A stretch of 27,487 bases of DNA from a virus, in IMG/VR virus record IMGVR_UViG_3300006734_000033, positions 1 through 27,487 of that record. One strand, written 5' to 3'. The notes under the pieces were generated by a model, which was given only the letters and a program-made list of their open reading frames with translations, was not told the origin of the DNA and did not search any database. This document shows positions 14,354-23,327 of the stretch, piece after piece. Every line of letters starts with the position of its first letter. Position 1 is the first letter of the stretch. A program made the translations under genes and the position numbers.

Positions 14354-15037
14354 TTATGTTACTACTATATAACCTTTATTTGTTGCTATTGTCGGATCAA
14401 TTCCCGTTTGGTCGCTAATAAGAGAAATGTTTAAAGTTGCTGTTTTAGTTGTTGTGGGCAAATCTGTAAAAAATTGATTTAAGACATTCCCACTATCTAA
14501 GGATATAGGGCCATTTATAAAAGCAAGTGCTTGTGTAGTACCAAGATCTTCTAAACCAGTCAACAGATGTGCATTTCTAAAAATACTAAAAGAAGCACCT
14601 GCAGCGCCTAATCTTAAACTTCTGAAAATAGTAGGATTACCGTAAGATAAGAAATCATAATCAGAGTAATCAGTAAAACGTACAACAGCAAAATAATTAT
14701 TAGTGCTGCTAGCAGTTGCTGACGTAACATAGTTTGGAGCATAACCTCCGGGAGTTTTATCTAAAGGAGCAGGAAACCCTACTCCTACCAATCCGGTCCA
14801 TCCGATACTATCAATTTCGGCCTGTGTCATATAAGACCACCTAAAATTTTTGTATATAAACTCTTGTCCTGCTTTACTTGCATCTGTAATTGGGTATTCG
14901 GTAAGAACTTCTACTGTGCCACCACCGCCAGTAGGAGTTATTGCTTGAACCGCTTCTGTAAATTGTTCATTATCAAATGCATCAATATTTGAAAATTCAT
15001 AACCTTTTTTACGAGGTCCTTTTTTATAAATAGCCAT
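14354..15037 (-). CDS. Probable head/surface appendage protein (227 aa)
   Basis: Function not recognised outright. Residues 1-40 are basic then mixed (MAIYKKGPRKKGYEFSNIDA; NEQFTEAVQAITPTGGGG) and match in pattern the start of the beta-solenoid gene downstream, including NE-F-EAV-I-P and a following flexible linker. After the Gly linker the chain is beta-rich with many Thr/Ser (VRFTDYSDYDFLSYGNPTIF, then FRSLRLGAAGASFSIFRNAH) and ends in a compact strand (NKGYIVVT). The Gly-rich hinge followed by a small beta domain resembles head fibres or decoration proteins. It follows the major capsid gene's terminator by 27 bases and precedes the glycosyltransferase by 1 base. It may be a glycosylation target; that is inference. 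Confidence 0.78.
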   Translation of the reverse strand: MAIYKKGPRKKGYEFSNIDAFDNEQFTEAVQAITPTGGGGTVEVLTEYPITDASKAGQEFIYKNFRWSYMTQAEIDSIGWTGLVGVGFPAPLDKTPGGYAPNYVTSATASSTNNYFAVVRFTDYSDYDFLSYGNPTIFRSLRLGAAGASFSIFRNAHLLTGLEDLGTTQALAFINGPISLDSGNVLNQFFTDLPTTTKTATLNISLISDQTGIDPTIATNKGYIVVT

Positions 15038-15056
15038 TTTATTTTTTTTTAAAATT

Positions 15057-15086
15057 AAAAAAAGGGGGGAGATTTTATTCTCCCCC
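15057..15086 (-). terminator. Strong Rho-independent terminator after the major capsid gene
   Basis: On the minus strand GGGGGAGA (complement of 15079-15086) pairs with TCTCCCCC (complement of 15065-15072), an eight-base-pair GC-rich stem around a six-base loop, followed by one more C and TTTTTTT. It starts 18 bases after the capsid stop and should keep capsid mRNA levels separate from the surface cassette. Confidence 0.95.
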
Positions 15087-15104
15087 GGTTAATAATAAGC
15101 TTAA

Positions 15105-16724
15105 TTAGAATGATCCTCCTGTTACAGGGTTTCTCATTACAATCTTAAGAACCTTAGTTGGGTCTTTTACCCAAACAGCAGGCATGGTCTGACTCATGTA
15201 TACACGATAACCATTGAAGTTACCAACAGAAGCAAAACCTTGACTACGGCCCATATAATCCATAGTACCATTCTGATAGAACCACTTAAGTTGATTATCC
15301 CACTTAAGTTTCAACAAATAGATGTTATCATTTCCGTTATCAGTAACATCAAAGATAATAAAGCTATAAGAACTCAAAGGACGTCCATCAATCAAAGGAT
15401 TCTCAATGTCGTTAGTGTGAAGGTTGTCAAAAGCAGGATTCAAGACAAACTTAACGTTAGCCAAGAAAGGAATGGTAAAGCTTGTGTAAGCAAAACCAAA
15501 ATCAAGATCCATACCTTTTCCGGTTACAGCACCAATATCAGATGCATTCTGAACCAAACCAGATCCGTATACTTCGTCAGCAATTGCTTTGTTAATCAAC
15601 TGCATACCACCAATACCGGTTTGTACTACAAGTCTACGCTGGGGATCTGGACCTTTAAATTCAACCTTACCTTGATAGAAGTTATAAAGTTCAGACTTGA
15701 ACATATCAAGGGTAAAAGAAGATTTGTTGTAAACACGCTTGAATGAGTTATCAAGCTGACTCCACAAACCTACAGACAATCTGATATCATCTGGTCCGTC
15801 TTGCTTGATTCTACCACCTTTACCCCACATCAGGTAAGTTTCAATGTCATTAGAAATCTTACTCAAGTGAGCTGCTTCCAAGTTAGTAATAAACGTGCGT
15901 GTCAATTGTCCACTTTCAAATGCTTGACGAGCACCTGATTTACCCATAGAAGCTACAAGCTCCTCAATAGAAGAAACTGAAGGATTGTTTACATCCTGGT
16001 TAAAGTTTCTCCAAATTTCAGTAACAGGAACAGTACCGTCAGCATTAAGACCGCCTTTGATCATCAAGTCAGCACGGCTAGAAATAGAATAGTGAACATG
16101 AGCTTCAGCACCACCCACAAAGTTGTAGAATTCACGGAAGCCAGAACCAGTCTCCATATCAGAAAATCTTTCTCCGTATTCTCCACGGGCAGAACCTTTG
16201 CGGAAGAACTTAGTTCCAGGAGTAAGATAAGTGTTATCAAGACTTGCGGCATTGTTGTTGTTCACCAACTGTACAGTGTAGATGAAACCATCACCAGCAG
16301 GGATAATATCAGCTGCAGTAATGTACAATTCCAAACCGTTGTACTTGTCATAGGTAATAATATCACCATGACCGAAAGCTCTCTTAGACAATTTAATAGT
16401 AAAAGTGGTACCATCAATACCTTTTTCAACGTTTCCTGGATCAAGATCCACAACAATGAAAGGAAGGTCTTGAGCAATAGGTGTTTGCCACTTGTACTCA
16501 CCACGAGCATTGTCTACCATAATGGTGTTTTTACCACCAAAAGAAGCCATTTGATAAAGGGGCATTTCAACCTTTTGAGTCATTGCCCACAAATCTACCG
16601 GACCCAAATCCATGGGTTCGGCACTACCCAACATTTGAGTCAGGTGATAAGAATCAACGTGAGAGCTTGCTTTATAATTAGTGTCTCTCAGGAAGATTCC
16701 GTTGTTTAAAACTGGAGTTGCCAT
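15105..16724 (-). CDS. Major capsid protein (539 aa)
   Basis: Placed as the HK97-fold major capsid protein because it directly follows portal and scaffold-like genes, has the right length (539 aa) for a large-genome phage capsid, and ends at a strong terminator. The start is MATPVLNNGIFLRDTNYKAS. Features that fit are a long N-terminal arm with helix (about 25-60), a beta-rich middle with GTTFTIKLSKRAFGHGDIIT and GARQAFESGQLTRTF, and DPQRRLVVQTGIGGMQLINK, which resembles the P-domain helix/strand region. No leader-peptide cleavage site is obvious. The ATG follows an A/T-rich leader (TTAAATTAAATT). It forms the icosahedral shell with the portal and scaffold proteins. Numerous frames on the opposite strand are shadows. 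I did not align it, so the domain borders are approximate. Confidence 0.88.
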   Translation of the reverse strand: MATPVLNNGIFLRDTNYKASSHVDSYHLTQMLGSAEPMDLGPVDLWAMTQKVEMPLYQMASFGGKNTIMVDNARGEYKWQTPIAQDLPFIVVDLDPGNVEKGIDGTTFTIKLSKRAFGHGDIITYDKYNGLELYITAADIIPAGDGFIYTVQLVNNNNAASLDNTYLTPGTKFFRKGSARGEYGERFSDMETGSGFREFYNFVGGAEAHVHYSISSRADLMIKGGLNADGTVPVTEIWRNFNQDVNNPSVSSIEELVASMGKSGARQAFESGQLTRTFITNLEAAHLSKISNDIETYLMWGKGGRIKQDGPDDIRLSVGLWSQLDNSFKRVYNKSSFTLDMFKSELYNFYQGKVEFKGPDPQRRLVVQTGIGGMQLINKAIADEVYGSGLVQNASDIGAVTGKGMDLDFGFAYTSFTIPFLANVKFVLNPAFDNLHTNDIENPLIDGRPLSSYSFIIFDVTDNGNDNIYLLKLKWDNQLKWFYQNGTMDYMGRSQGFASVGNFNGYRVYMSQTMPAVWVKDPTKVLKIVMRNPVTGGSF

Positions 16725-16750
16725 AATTTAATTTAAGTTAATTGTTAATA

Positions 16751-17992
16751 TTAAAAACGTTTAAAAATGTTACTAGGTCTTTGTATTTTTCTTTTGTTTA
16801 CAGGTCTTTCAGTTTCTTCTGTTTTATCAACACCAAGAGAACTTCCATTGTTACTAGCTTGCTCTGTCTTCAACTTTCTTACTGTTGCTTCAACAGCTTT
16901 TTGAGATCCTTTTTCCATAATTTTAGATTTATATCCTTCAGGATCCGAAAGCAACCACAAAGCCTCTGAAATTAATGTATAGTTTGGTTCAACAAACTGA
17001 TACTTTTCTAAAAGGTGCCCAAGCAAATTTGTATTTCTACCACTAACAGATGGAAAGTTAGGTTGAACAAGACCATTATAAAGCATGTTTTGTGTCTTTC
17101 TATCAATCTTGACATCACCTAATGTACCATCTTTCAGTGTTTCATATACGTTCTGCATATACTGTTGAGATGCTTGTTCTTGTTGTTTCCTGCGCATTTC
17201 TTGTTCTTCAAGCTTTCTAGAAACAACTTGTTCTTGCATCTTATCCAATTTTGGTTTGAACTTGTTAGCTTGTTGTTCTAGCTTTCCAAGATCTTTCCAA
17301 ATTTCAATTTCTTCTTCAATTTCTTCAACTGTACCATAACCAGTGGCTCTCAAATAATCACGAATGATTATTTCTTGATCTTTCTCATCAGTTATATCCA
17401 ATGTCCTTGTTTCTTCAGCTTGTGCCAAAGTTGCAAAAAGACTTTTCAAATCAGTTCCACCATTAGCTACATAACGCGCAGCAATCTGAAGCTCTTCAGG
17501 TAAAGATTCAAAAAATTGCTTAGGTGTCTCCCGTCTTACTTGATTAGCTCTTTCTTCTAAGTTTGCTTCAATAAGTTCTTCCCAATCTTTTGCAGTGTAT
17601 TCATCTAAAGGTTTATCATCATCAAAAGGAACAATTTTATCTTCCTTAATAAGTTTAGAAAACACATCATTAATACCATTGATTGGTTTACGACCTCTAG
17701 TTTCATTTTTTTCTGAGGTTTCTTCTTCATCTAATGAATTTAGAAAATCATTAGTTTCAGCTGATGTTTCTTTTTTAGTTTCAGTTTCTTCAGTTTCTTC
17801 AGTTTCTTCTTCAGATTCTTCAGATTCTGTAAAAGAAAAATCTACAGGTTTTTCCTTTGAAAAAATGTTAACTTTTTTGGTTTCTTCTTCGGCAGGTACA
17901 GTAACGCTAGATGCGGATACAGCCCCATCAAACAATTCATCCAGGTTAACATCTACCTGTTCTACTTTTGTTTCTACTGATTGTGTACTCAT
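16751..17992 (-). CDS. Scaffold-like acidic protein between portal and capsid (413 aa)
   Basis: Position between portal and major capsid genes, an acidic and low-complexity N-terminal part and a long helical C-terminal part fit a capsid assembly scaffold. Residues about 50-82 are Glu/Thr/Ser repeats (ESEESEEETEETEETETKKE), encoded by 9-base repeats. Next comes a basic RGRKPINGINDVFSKLIKED, then DEYTAKDWEELIEANLEERA and YVANGGTDLKSLFATLAQAE. Helices rich in Gln/Glu (about 230-285; LGKLEQQANKFKPKLDKMQE) are coiled-coil-like. The C-terminus is basic (NKRKIQRPSNIFKRF), as in scaffolds that bind the capsid subunit by a basic tail. An alternative is a minor head protein. It starts after a 111-base gap and ends 26 bases before the capsid gene. 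Confidence 0.78.
   Translation of the reverse strand: MSTQSVETKVEQVDVNLDELFDGAVSASSVTVPAEEETKKVNIFSKEKPVDFSFTESEESEEETEETEETETKKETSAETNDFLNSLDEEETSEKNETRGRKPINGINDVFSKLIKEDKIVPFDDDKPLDEYTAKDWEELIEANLEERANQVRRETPKQFFESLPEELQIAARYVANGGTDLKSLFATLAQAEETRTLDITDEKDQEIIIRDYLRATGYGTVEEIEEEIEIWKDLGKLEQQANKFKPKLDKMQEQVVSRKLEEQEMRRKQQEQASQQYMQNVYETLKDGTLGDVKIDRKTQNMLYNGLVQPNFPSVSGRNTNLLGHLLEKYQFVEPNYTLISEALWLLSDPEGYKSKIMEKGSQKAVEATVRKLKTEQASNNGSSLGVDKTEETERPVNKRKIQRPSNIFKRF
17785..17823 (-). repeat. 9-base tandem repeat in the scaffold-like gene
   Basis: On the plus strand TTTCTTCAG recurs in tandem, with the last copies slightly changed. On the coding strand it encodes the acidic Glu-Thr-Glu repeats. 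Copy number could vary between strains by slippage, in steps of three codons, without shifting the frame. Confidence 0.7.
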
Positions 17993-18103
17993 ATTTTTAT
18001 TTTTGTTGGTTTCTTAGATACAATATAGAAAGATTATTTTAATTAAACCTATAATATTTTTATATACTTTTACATTTCATGCAGTATATAGCTATAGTTT
18101 AAA
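17993..18103 (-). promoter_or_regulatory. A/T-rich gap between portal and scaffold-like genes
   Basis: This 111-base gap has no gene. On the minus strand it contains the palindrome TATAGCTATA and GTATATAAAAATATTATAG, and nearer the scaffold start TATATTGTATC, a poor match to the TAnnTTTG box. No convincing terminator follows the portal gene. It may hold a promoter for the scaffold and capsid genes; the evidence is weak. Confidence 0.35.
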
Positions 18104-20860
18104 TTACTTTTTCTTCTTTTCAGACTTTGACTGTACATCATACTTGTTTTTGTTTTCTCTAGCAATTTCAAGTTGTGTATTTGCAACATCTCTTTGGGTT
18201 GCGAGTTTCTCTCTTTCCATCTCAAGTTTTTTCTGAGTCATACTATTATTCATAGCAGCTTGTTCTCGTTTAAAGTTCATTTGCTCTTGATACTGAGTTG
18301 ACTCTTTAATATCCTTCATAGCATCTCTATAATCAGACATTTTGTTTTCGTCAATATCTTGCATTGCACCATAACCAGCTGATCTAATTTCAGCTATAAG
18401 CAGATTATTCTTCCTATCCTTGTCATTCTCCATTGCCTCAAACTGAAGTTTCATTTGTTCTTCTTGCTGTCTAGCCATAATAGCTTGTTCCTGCATTTGC
18501 TGCTGTTGCTGCATTTCTTGCTGTTTTATAGCCATTTGCTTTTCTTCAGCTGCTTTCAGAATGTTAGATACTTCAGCAATAGAATCAGCTTTAATGATAT
18601 TACCAAGATCAAATATAGAAGCTCCTGTTGTGTTATTGGTAAGTGCTAATTGCTTTAACTGATCAAGAATAGCTCTATGATTAGTTTTAGTTGTAGCATA
18701 AATATTAAAATCTCTAAGCAAAAGCTCTGTACCATTAATAGTAAAGTTTACTTTTTCAGCTTCAGAAGTAATATAACTTAATCTTACACTTGGATTTGAA
18801 CTATGATAAAACTGCGCTAAGTCGGTTCTCATCTGATGAACCCTTGGCATTAAATTATCAGCATGCTGATTAAAATAAACTTCTGTTTGTGCATAAGACT
18901 GATTTAAAGCTTGTGTAACCCCAGTTGCTGTTTCTTGAGCCATTGGTGCCCCTAATCTTTGAGGGTTAATTCCAATTGCTTCAAAAGCTTGCTGTTTAAA
19001 ATAGTTAGATAATTGAATCCTTGACATCAATCTATTAGTCTGTTCCATGTTAAGAACTTGATAATGATTGAAATTGGTGGCATTCTCTGTGTTTGTAATT
19101 GATGTATCCAATGGAAGCATTTGAAAATCCTTCATTGCTACATATGCTTTTGCATAATTACCTTTACCCCAATCTTCACCCATAGAATGTCTAGGCAATG
19201 CATTTTGATCAAACATAATTACAGTACCAAGCTCATCTACAAGAATATCAGCTATTTGGTTGTTTACCATGTTATACCCAACCTGATAAGCTTTCATAAG
19301 GTCTACAAGAGATGTAGATCTAGTATTTCTGTCTGAAAATACCCTACCTTCAACAGGTAGCTTACAGCCATACAAAGTACGCGAACCTTTAAACTGAAAA
19401 GGAATTCTTCCAGGTTTAGTTCTATTTATCCCTACATAAATGGGGTTGATGTTATCACCAATATTTGATCTCCAAAAAGCAGGTAAGTTTGGACCGATTT
19501 TAACCCCTCCCCATACTTCATTAATCCAGATCCAATCAACGTGTTCACCTTGAAGAAGGTTTTCTTTAGTTTTGTTTTTAAAAATTGATGTATCATATAT
19601 TGGTTTTTCAGTAACTTTAAATGTCTCGTCAATAATTTCTTGGATGATCTCACCTTCCTCTGTGATTTTAGTAAGATGGCCCACTTTTCTCTGAGTCTTC
19701 CAATACACTGTACAAACACGCATTAAATAACTCTCACCCCAATTATACACATCATCACTCTCATTGAGAATAGCACTAACAATATCACCACCTCGCGCAG
19801 GATCATTCTGCCAATTACTAACATATCTTCTGTAATCTAATCCAGGCATATTGGTATTCCATTCATGAGATTTGCTTGGATCATAATAAGTACCATCATT
19901 TTGATATCCATTAACCTGATATAATGATGATTTAGCCGGATATATATTTTGTAATGAGCTAAGTTGTTTCTCATTCATTAAATAACCATACTTGTCAATA
20001 ACATCAGCAATGGTCATAAGATCCAACTTACCAACAAAATTACCTTCTGAAATATATCTTGAATCTGGTGATTTATGATAGAAAGTAAGAACAGGGTTCC
20101 AAAGCTCTACTTCATAATCATCCTCCATCATTCTAAAATGCCAAAACTCACGGTCTGTAATAAGCATATCACGAAATGCTCTTTCCTCTAGTTCAGCCAT
20201 TTTAAATCTTTCTTCATCAACATTATATTGATGAGATGCCCATTCTTCAACCAAAGACCTATAATCCTTTTTAAAGAATTCTTCAATCTCAGGCAAAGAC
20301 TTAACATTTTCTGGAGCTAGTTGTTGTTGTGCTTCAGGGCTATTTGGGTCCATACCCATTTCAATCATTCTACTAATAAGTTTTGCTTCAGCATCTGCAA
20401 GAAGATTTTGTTCTATCTGAACCCTTTTTTGCTCAAGCATTTCATTATAAGACAAATCATCTACAGCTCTAAACTGAACTTTGTTGTATCTTTTTGAAAA
20501 CTCACCACAAAGAACATTAACCACGTTTGGTATGATTGGATAAAATTTTAACTCTAATGCTGAACTATCTTCTTTTGTTAAAACATCAATTAATTCACTA
20601 TTATCATTGTCTTCAGCAACAATGTAATCTGTTTTATCAATAATACCTTTTGCAAGTTTATAATTTTTAAGAAGTCTTCTAGCATTAAGTCTAATAAACT
20701 CCATGCCTTGTAATTCCAACCAATCTATGTTCCATACGGCCCAATCATCATCTTTCTTGCTGGCTGGTAAAAACTGAATGGGTTGTGTTAAGCTAGATGT
20801 AGTCGGATAAGCTTCACCTTTAGCTCCTTTTTTTAACTGTAATGCGTTGTATACCTTCAT
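18104..20860 (-). CDS. Portal protein (918 aa)
   Basis: The dodecameric portal through which DNA enters and leaves the head. It starts one base inside the terminase stop (TAATG), and its length of 918 is in the range of large crAss-like portals. Visible parts are an N-terminal clip/wing region (DDDWAVWNIDWLELQGMEFI; ARRLLKNYKLAKGIIDKTDY), a middle with NRTKPGRIPFQFKGSRTLYG, a stem-like helical region about 590-690 (FNHYQVLNMEQTNRLMSRIQ; ATGVTQALNQSYAQTEVYFN) and a long C-terminal coiled coil rich in Gln (about 775-918; QQEMQQQQQMQEQAIMARQQ) ending in a basic tail. The C-terminal coil could form a barrel within the head. Identification rests on position after the terminase and the overall pattern. 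Small frames on both strands are shadows. Confidence 0.9.
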   Translation of the reverse strand: MKVYNALQLKKGAKGEAYPTTSSLTQPIQFLPASKKDDDWAVWNIDWLELQGMEFIRLNARRLLKNYKLAKGIIDKTDYIVAEDNDNSELIDVLTKEDSSALELKFYPIIPNVVNVLCGEFSKRYNKVQFRAVDDLSYNEMLEQKRVQIEQNLLADAEAKLISRMIEMGMDPNSPEAQQQLAPENVKSLPEIEEFFKKDYRSLVEEWASHQYNVDEERFKMAELEERAFRDMLITDREFWHFRMMEDDYEVELWNPVLTFYHKSPDSRYISEGNFVGKLDLMTIADVIDKYGYLMNEKQLSSLQNIYPAKSSLYQVNGYQNDGTYYDPSKSHEWNTNMPGLDYRRYVSNWQNDPARGGDIVSAILNESDDVYNWGESYLMRVCTVYWKTQRKVGHLTKITEEGEIIQEIIDETFKVTEKPIYDTSIFKNKTKENLLQGEHVDWIWINEVWGGVKIGPNLPAFWRSNIGDNINPIYVGINRTKPGRIPFQFKGSRTLYGCKLPVEGRVFSDRNTRSTSLVDLMKAYQVGYNMVNNQIADILVDELGTVIMFDQNALPRHSMGEDWGKGNYAKAYVAMKDFQMLPLDTSITNTENATNFNHYQVLNMEQTNRLMSRIQLSNYFKQQAFEAIGINPQRLGAPMAQETATGVTQALNQSYAQTEVYFNQHADNLMPRVHQMRTDLAQFYHSSNPSVRLSYITSEAEKVNFTINGTELLLRDFNIYATTKTNHRAILDQLKQLALTNNTTGASIFDLGNIIKADSIAEVSNILKAAEEKQMAIKQQEMQQQQQMQEQAIMARQQEEQMKLQFEAMENDKDRKNNLLIAEIRSAGYGAMQDIDENKMSDYRDAMKDIKESTQYQEQMNFKREQAAMNNSMTQKKLEMEREKLATQRDVANTQLEIARENKNKYDVQSKSEKKKK

Positions 20861-23043
20861 TATCTAAAGTTTTTAAAACCAGATCTTTTCTTTCTTACTA
20901 TACTCTTAGACCTATTATTTCCCAAATTAGTAAAAGGGTTATGTTTTAATTTATATAAATCTTTTGAATTTTGCAAATTGTTACTCTCATCTTCTTCTCT
21001 TCTTTTTGTAAAACCTCTATTAGATTGTTGAATTTTAGCAAAAGCCACTAAAGCAGAAAAAGCAACTAATCTATCCACATTGACACCCGGTTGATAAGCA
21101 AGCATTTCTTTTAATAACATTGGGTCTGGTATTCTTTCTACGCCAAGAGTATTAGCAATTATGTTTCCATTATTGTCTAATTCGCTGTCAATTTCTTCTC
21201 TTAAAAATTCAATTGCATAGGAAATAAGGTGGCTTTTAAATAAAACACCTGTGTTCTTCCAACCGTATTCTTGAAAGACGTTATTGTTTGATCCTAAGTC
21301 TTTTAGGAAAAGAATCTGTTGTTTTGGAACAAGATATCTCTGTCTTTTTCTACTAATCATATGTTGAATAAATAGAGATATGTTATTTTCCACAATGGTC
21401 CATGCATTGTACCATTCAATAATTTTTTCTAATTGTTCGTGTGTTTTGTTAATATCATCATATCTACCACACCAGGCTGCAACAATTTTATCTCTCTCTA
21501 TAAAAGATTCATACCCATCGGGCGTTTCTCTTGTTACTTCTGTTGCTGTCTTGTATATGTAAATACTACACAATGAATCTGATGTAGTTGTCTTACCTTC
21601 AGACACAGGGTCTACAGATGCGTAATACATGCCAAAAGATGGATTCTTGACCGGCCTTTCCCAAACAACAAGTACTCCGGATTTATCTTGCATCTTCTTA
21701 TCTACCGGAAATTGTGAGATAGGATTTTTGGTACTTCTTTTAGCAATTATACCATCGGCATTTCTGTCTAATTCAATGTGTTCAAAAGAATATTCTTTTT
21801 CTTCTATTCTTTTTAACTGCTTGGAAATCAGACCTTGAGGAAATATAGATTCCTTTCTATAAGCAAAAGCCTCTGCAATATTTGTTGGTTTCTGAGAAAT
21901 TCTCAACTGATATTGCTCAGGGTTTAGTTCAGATCTCCATTTTTCTCTTTCTTTATGAATAGCTTCTAAAGCTTCATCTACCTTAGAATTACCATAGTCG
22001 TCTATGTAAGGTGGCATAGACCATTGTTCAGGAATAAATAAACCGGCCAGTCCCTCAGTACCATCTGCATCTAAGAGGTTGGTTTGTACTGCATAGATGT
22101 CATTGTTTGTTGGATTTAATATCATATCCTTTAAAGGATTACACTGATCTAAATCCCCAACTGAACCGGCTGCTATAAACATACCGGTAGTTACCATACC
22201 CGAAGACATGGCCGGTCTTAAGTATTCATAAGTATCCATCATTTTTGGTGCAATCCCAGCTTCCTCATGAAAGAAATAAGTGGTGGGACCACCAACACCT
22301 GTTGTTGGACTTTTCTCAAAGGAGGCACCTTGAATTTTAGATTTTAAACCTTTAGTGGTTTTTCTATTACCAACCCTAACTTCAATTTGTTGTTGCCACA
22401 ACAATACTTTTTCAGGGTTGCTTGGTCTATACCATGCTGTATGTTCATTTAAAAAATCTTTATATTCATCAAGAAATTTCCATGAACCTTTATCATTTAT
22501 ATAATCTTTTAAAGATGCTCCAATTTTACAAACACTACCCTCTTCAAACCAATATGTATTTATCAACTTACCCATGTGAAAGTAAGAAGAAGCAATCTGA
22601 CGTTTTTTAAGAATAGCTGAATGTTTGTAGTTTAATTCTGCAAGTAGCTCATACAAAGCCATGTGATATTGAGCATCTCTAACCTTAGCAAAACCATATT
22701 TCTTTTCTTCCTTGTCATAAATCGGAAGGAAGTTTAACCACATATAATAGTCTCTTGTAAGATACCAGGTTTTGTCTTTATTTTTAAAAATAACCCCATT
22801 TCTACACTTACTCTTTTGGTCTTCCCAATAAGAATTAAAATCTTTAGATCTAAAAGGTGCGGAGCAATAAAAACCGTTTTTGTTAAAGTTTTGAGCTTGT
22901 TCATTAAAAACAAAGGATGTTTCATCAAACTCATATTTACCCGGTTCTTTAAATATACTCACTAAAAACTCAAGGAATTCATTTTCTTTAAATTCCGTGT
23001 GTGTCCATTCGCCATTTTCATATGTAGGTATAACCCTATTCAT
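20860..23043 (-). CDS. terL: Large terminase subunit (727 aa)
   Basis: ATPase-nuclease that cuts concatemers and drives DNA into the head through the portal. The ATPase domain shows KKRQIASSYFHMGKL (about 146-160), the Walker A position in which the usual RQxG has Ala, and TTYFFHEEAG (about 254-263), the Walker B Asp-equivalent and catalytic Glu as paired acids. The nuclease domain shows YYASVDPVSEG (Asp478), TIVENN (Glu552) and NVDRLVAFSALVAF (Asp657), the three acidic positions of the RNase H-like fold. The length is normal to long. The ATG lies within the last codons of the co-chaperonin gene (8-base overlap), and its stop touches the portal ATG. No small terminase was recognised nearby. 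Short frames on either strand are shadows. Confidence 0.94.
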   Translation of the reverse strand: MNRVIPTYENGEWTHTEFKENEFLEFLVSIFKEPGKYEFDETSFVFNEQAQNFNKNGFYCSAPFRSKDFNSYWEDQKSKCRNGVIFKNKDKTWYLTRDYYMWLNFLPIYDKEEKKYGFAKVRDAQYHMALYELLAELNYKHSAILKKRQIASSYFHMGKLINTYWFEEGSVCKIGASLKDYINDKGSWKFLDEYKDFLNEHTAWYRPSNPEKVLLWQQQIEVRVGNRKTTKGLKSKIQGASFEKSPTTGVGGPTTYFFHEEAGIAPKMMDTYEYLRPAMSSGMVTTGMFIAAGSVGDLDQCNPLKDMILNPTNNDIYAVQTNLLDADGTEGLAGLFIPEQWSMPPYIDDYGNSKVDEALEAIHKEREKWRSELNPEQYQLRISQKPTNIAEAFAYRKESIFPQGLISKQLKRIEEKEYSFEHIELDRNADGIIAKRSTKNPISQFPVDKKMQDKSGVLVVWERPVKNPSFGMYYASVDPVSEGKTTTSDSLCSIYIYKTATEVTRETPDGYESFIERDKIVAAWCGRYDDINKTHEQLEKIIEWYNAWTIVENNISLFIQHMISRKRQRYLVPKQQILFLKDLGSNNNVFQEYGWKNTGVLFKSHLISYAIEFLREEIDSELDNNGNIIANTLGVERIPDPMLLKEMLAYQPGVNVDRLVAFSALVAFAKIQQSNRGFTKRREEDESNNLQNSKDLYKLKHNPFTNLGNNRSKSIVRKKRSGFKNFR

Positions 23044-23317
23044 TTATAACCACAGCAAGAACGTCACCTTGAGAAATCAATAGATGTGTTTGACCTTTAT
23101 GTTTCATTTCAACAGGAGTTGCATAACTCGCATATTGAATTAAGTCTCCCACCTCAACTTCTGTCACTTCTTTACCCACACCAACAACATAACCTTGATG
23201 TGTTTTTTCTCTTGCTGTTGCTGGAATTACAATTTTAGTTCCGGGATAAAACTCTTCTGGATCTTTTTCTAAGATTAAAATCCTTTTTCCTACAGGTACA
23301 ATAGTTTGGTTTTTCAT
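23036..23317 (-). CDS. GroES-like co-chaperonin (93 aa)
   Basis: A Cpn10/GroES-like protein that would cap a GroEL ring during folding. It starts MKNQTIVPVGKRILILEKDP, aligning with the PLxDRVLV start of GroES. GTKIVIPATA (about 26-35) is at the mobile-loop position with the hydrophobic Ile-Val-Ile that contacts GroEL. GYVVGVGKEVTEVEVGDLIQ (about 42-61) and the C-terminal ISQGDVLAVV match the conserved core and terminal strand. The length of 93 is usual. As with T4 gp31, a phage co-chaperonin may be needed to fold the capsid protein with host GroEL; here it sits directly before the terminase, overlapping its ATG by 8 bases. Its RBS region is A-rich (ATAATAAAAATG). The fold is quite secure, the client is inference. 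Confidence 0.9.
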   Translation of the reverse strand: MKNQTIVPVGKRILILEKDPEEFYPGTKIVIPATAREKTHQGYVVGVGKEVTEVEVGDLIQYASYATPVEMKHKGQTHLLISQGDVLAVVINE

Positions 23318-23327
23318 TTTTATTATA

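Noticed and set aside
15240-15746. Plus-strand frame of 168 codons inside the capsid gene region
   Set aside because: It lies wholly antisense to the major capsid gene, has no recognisable domain and no plausible promoter or leader. A second plus-strand frame at 16092-16709 has the same character. Every supported gene is on the minus strand.
17595-18017. Plus-strand Ser-rich frame of 140 codons
   Set aside because: It is the antisense shadow of the acidic repeats in the scaffold-like gene. Its Ser/Val bias follows from the TTTCTTCAG repeats.
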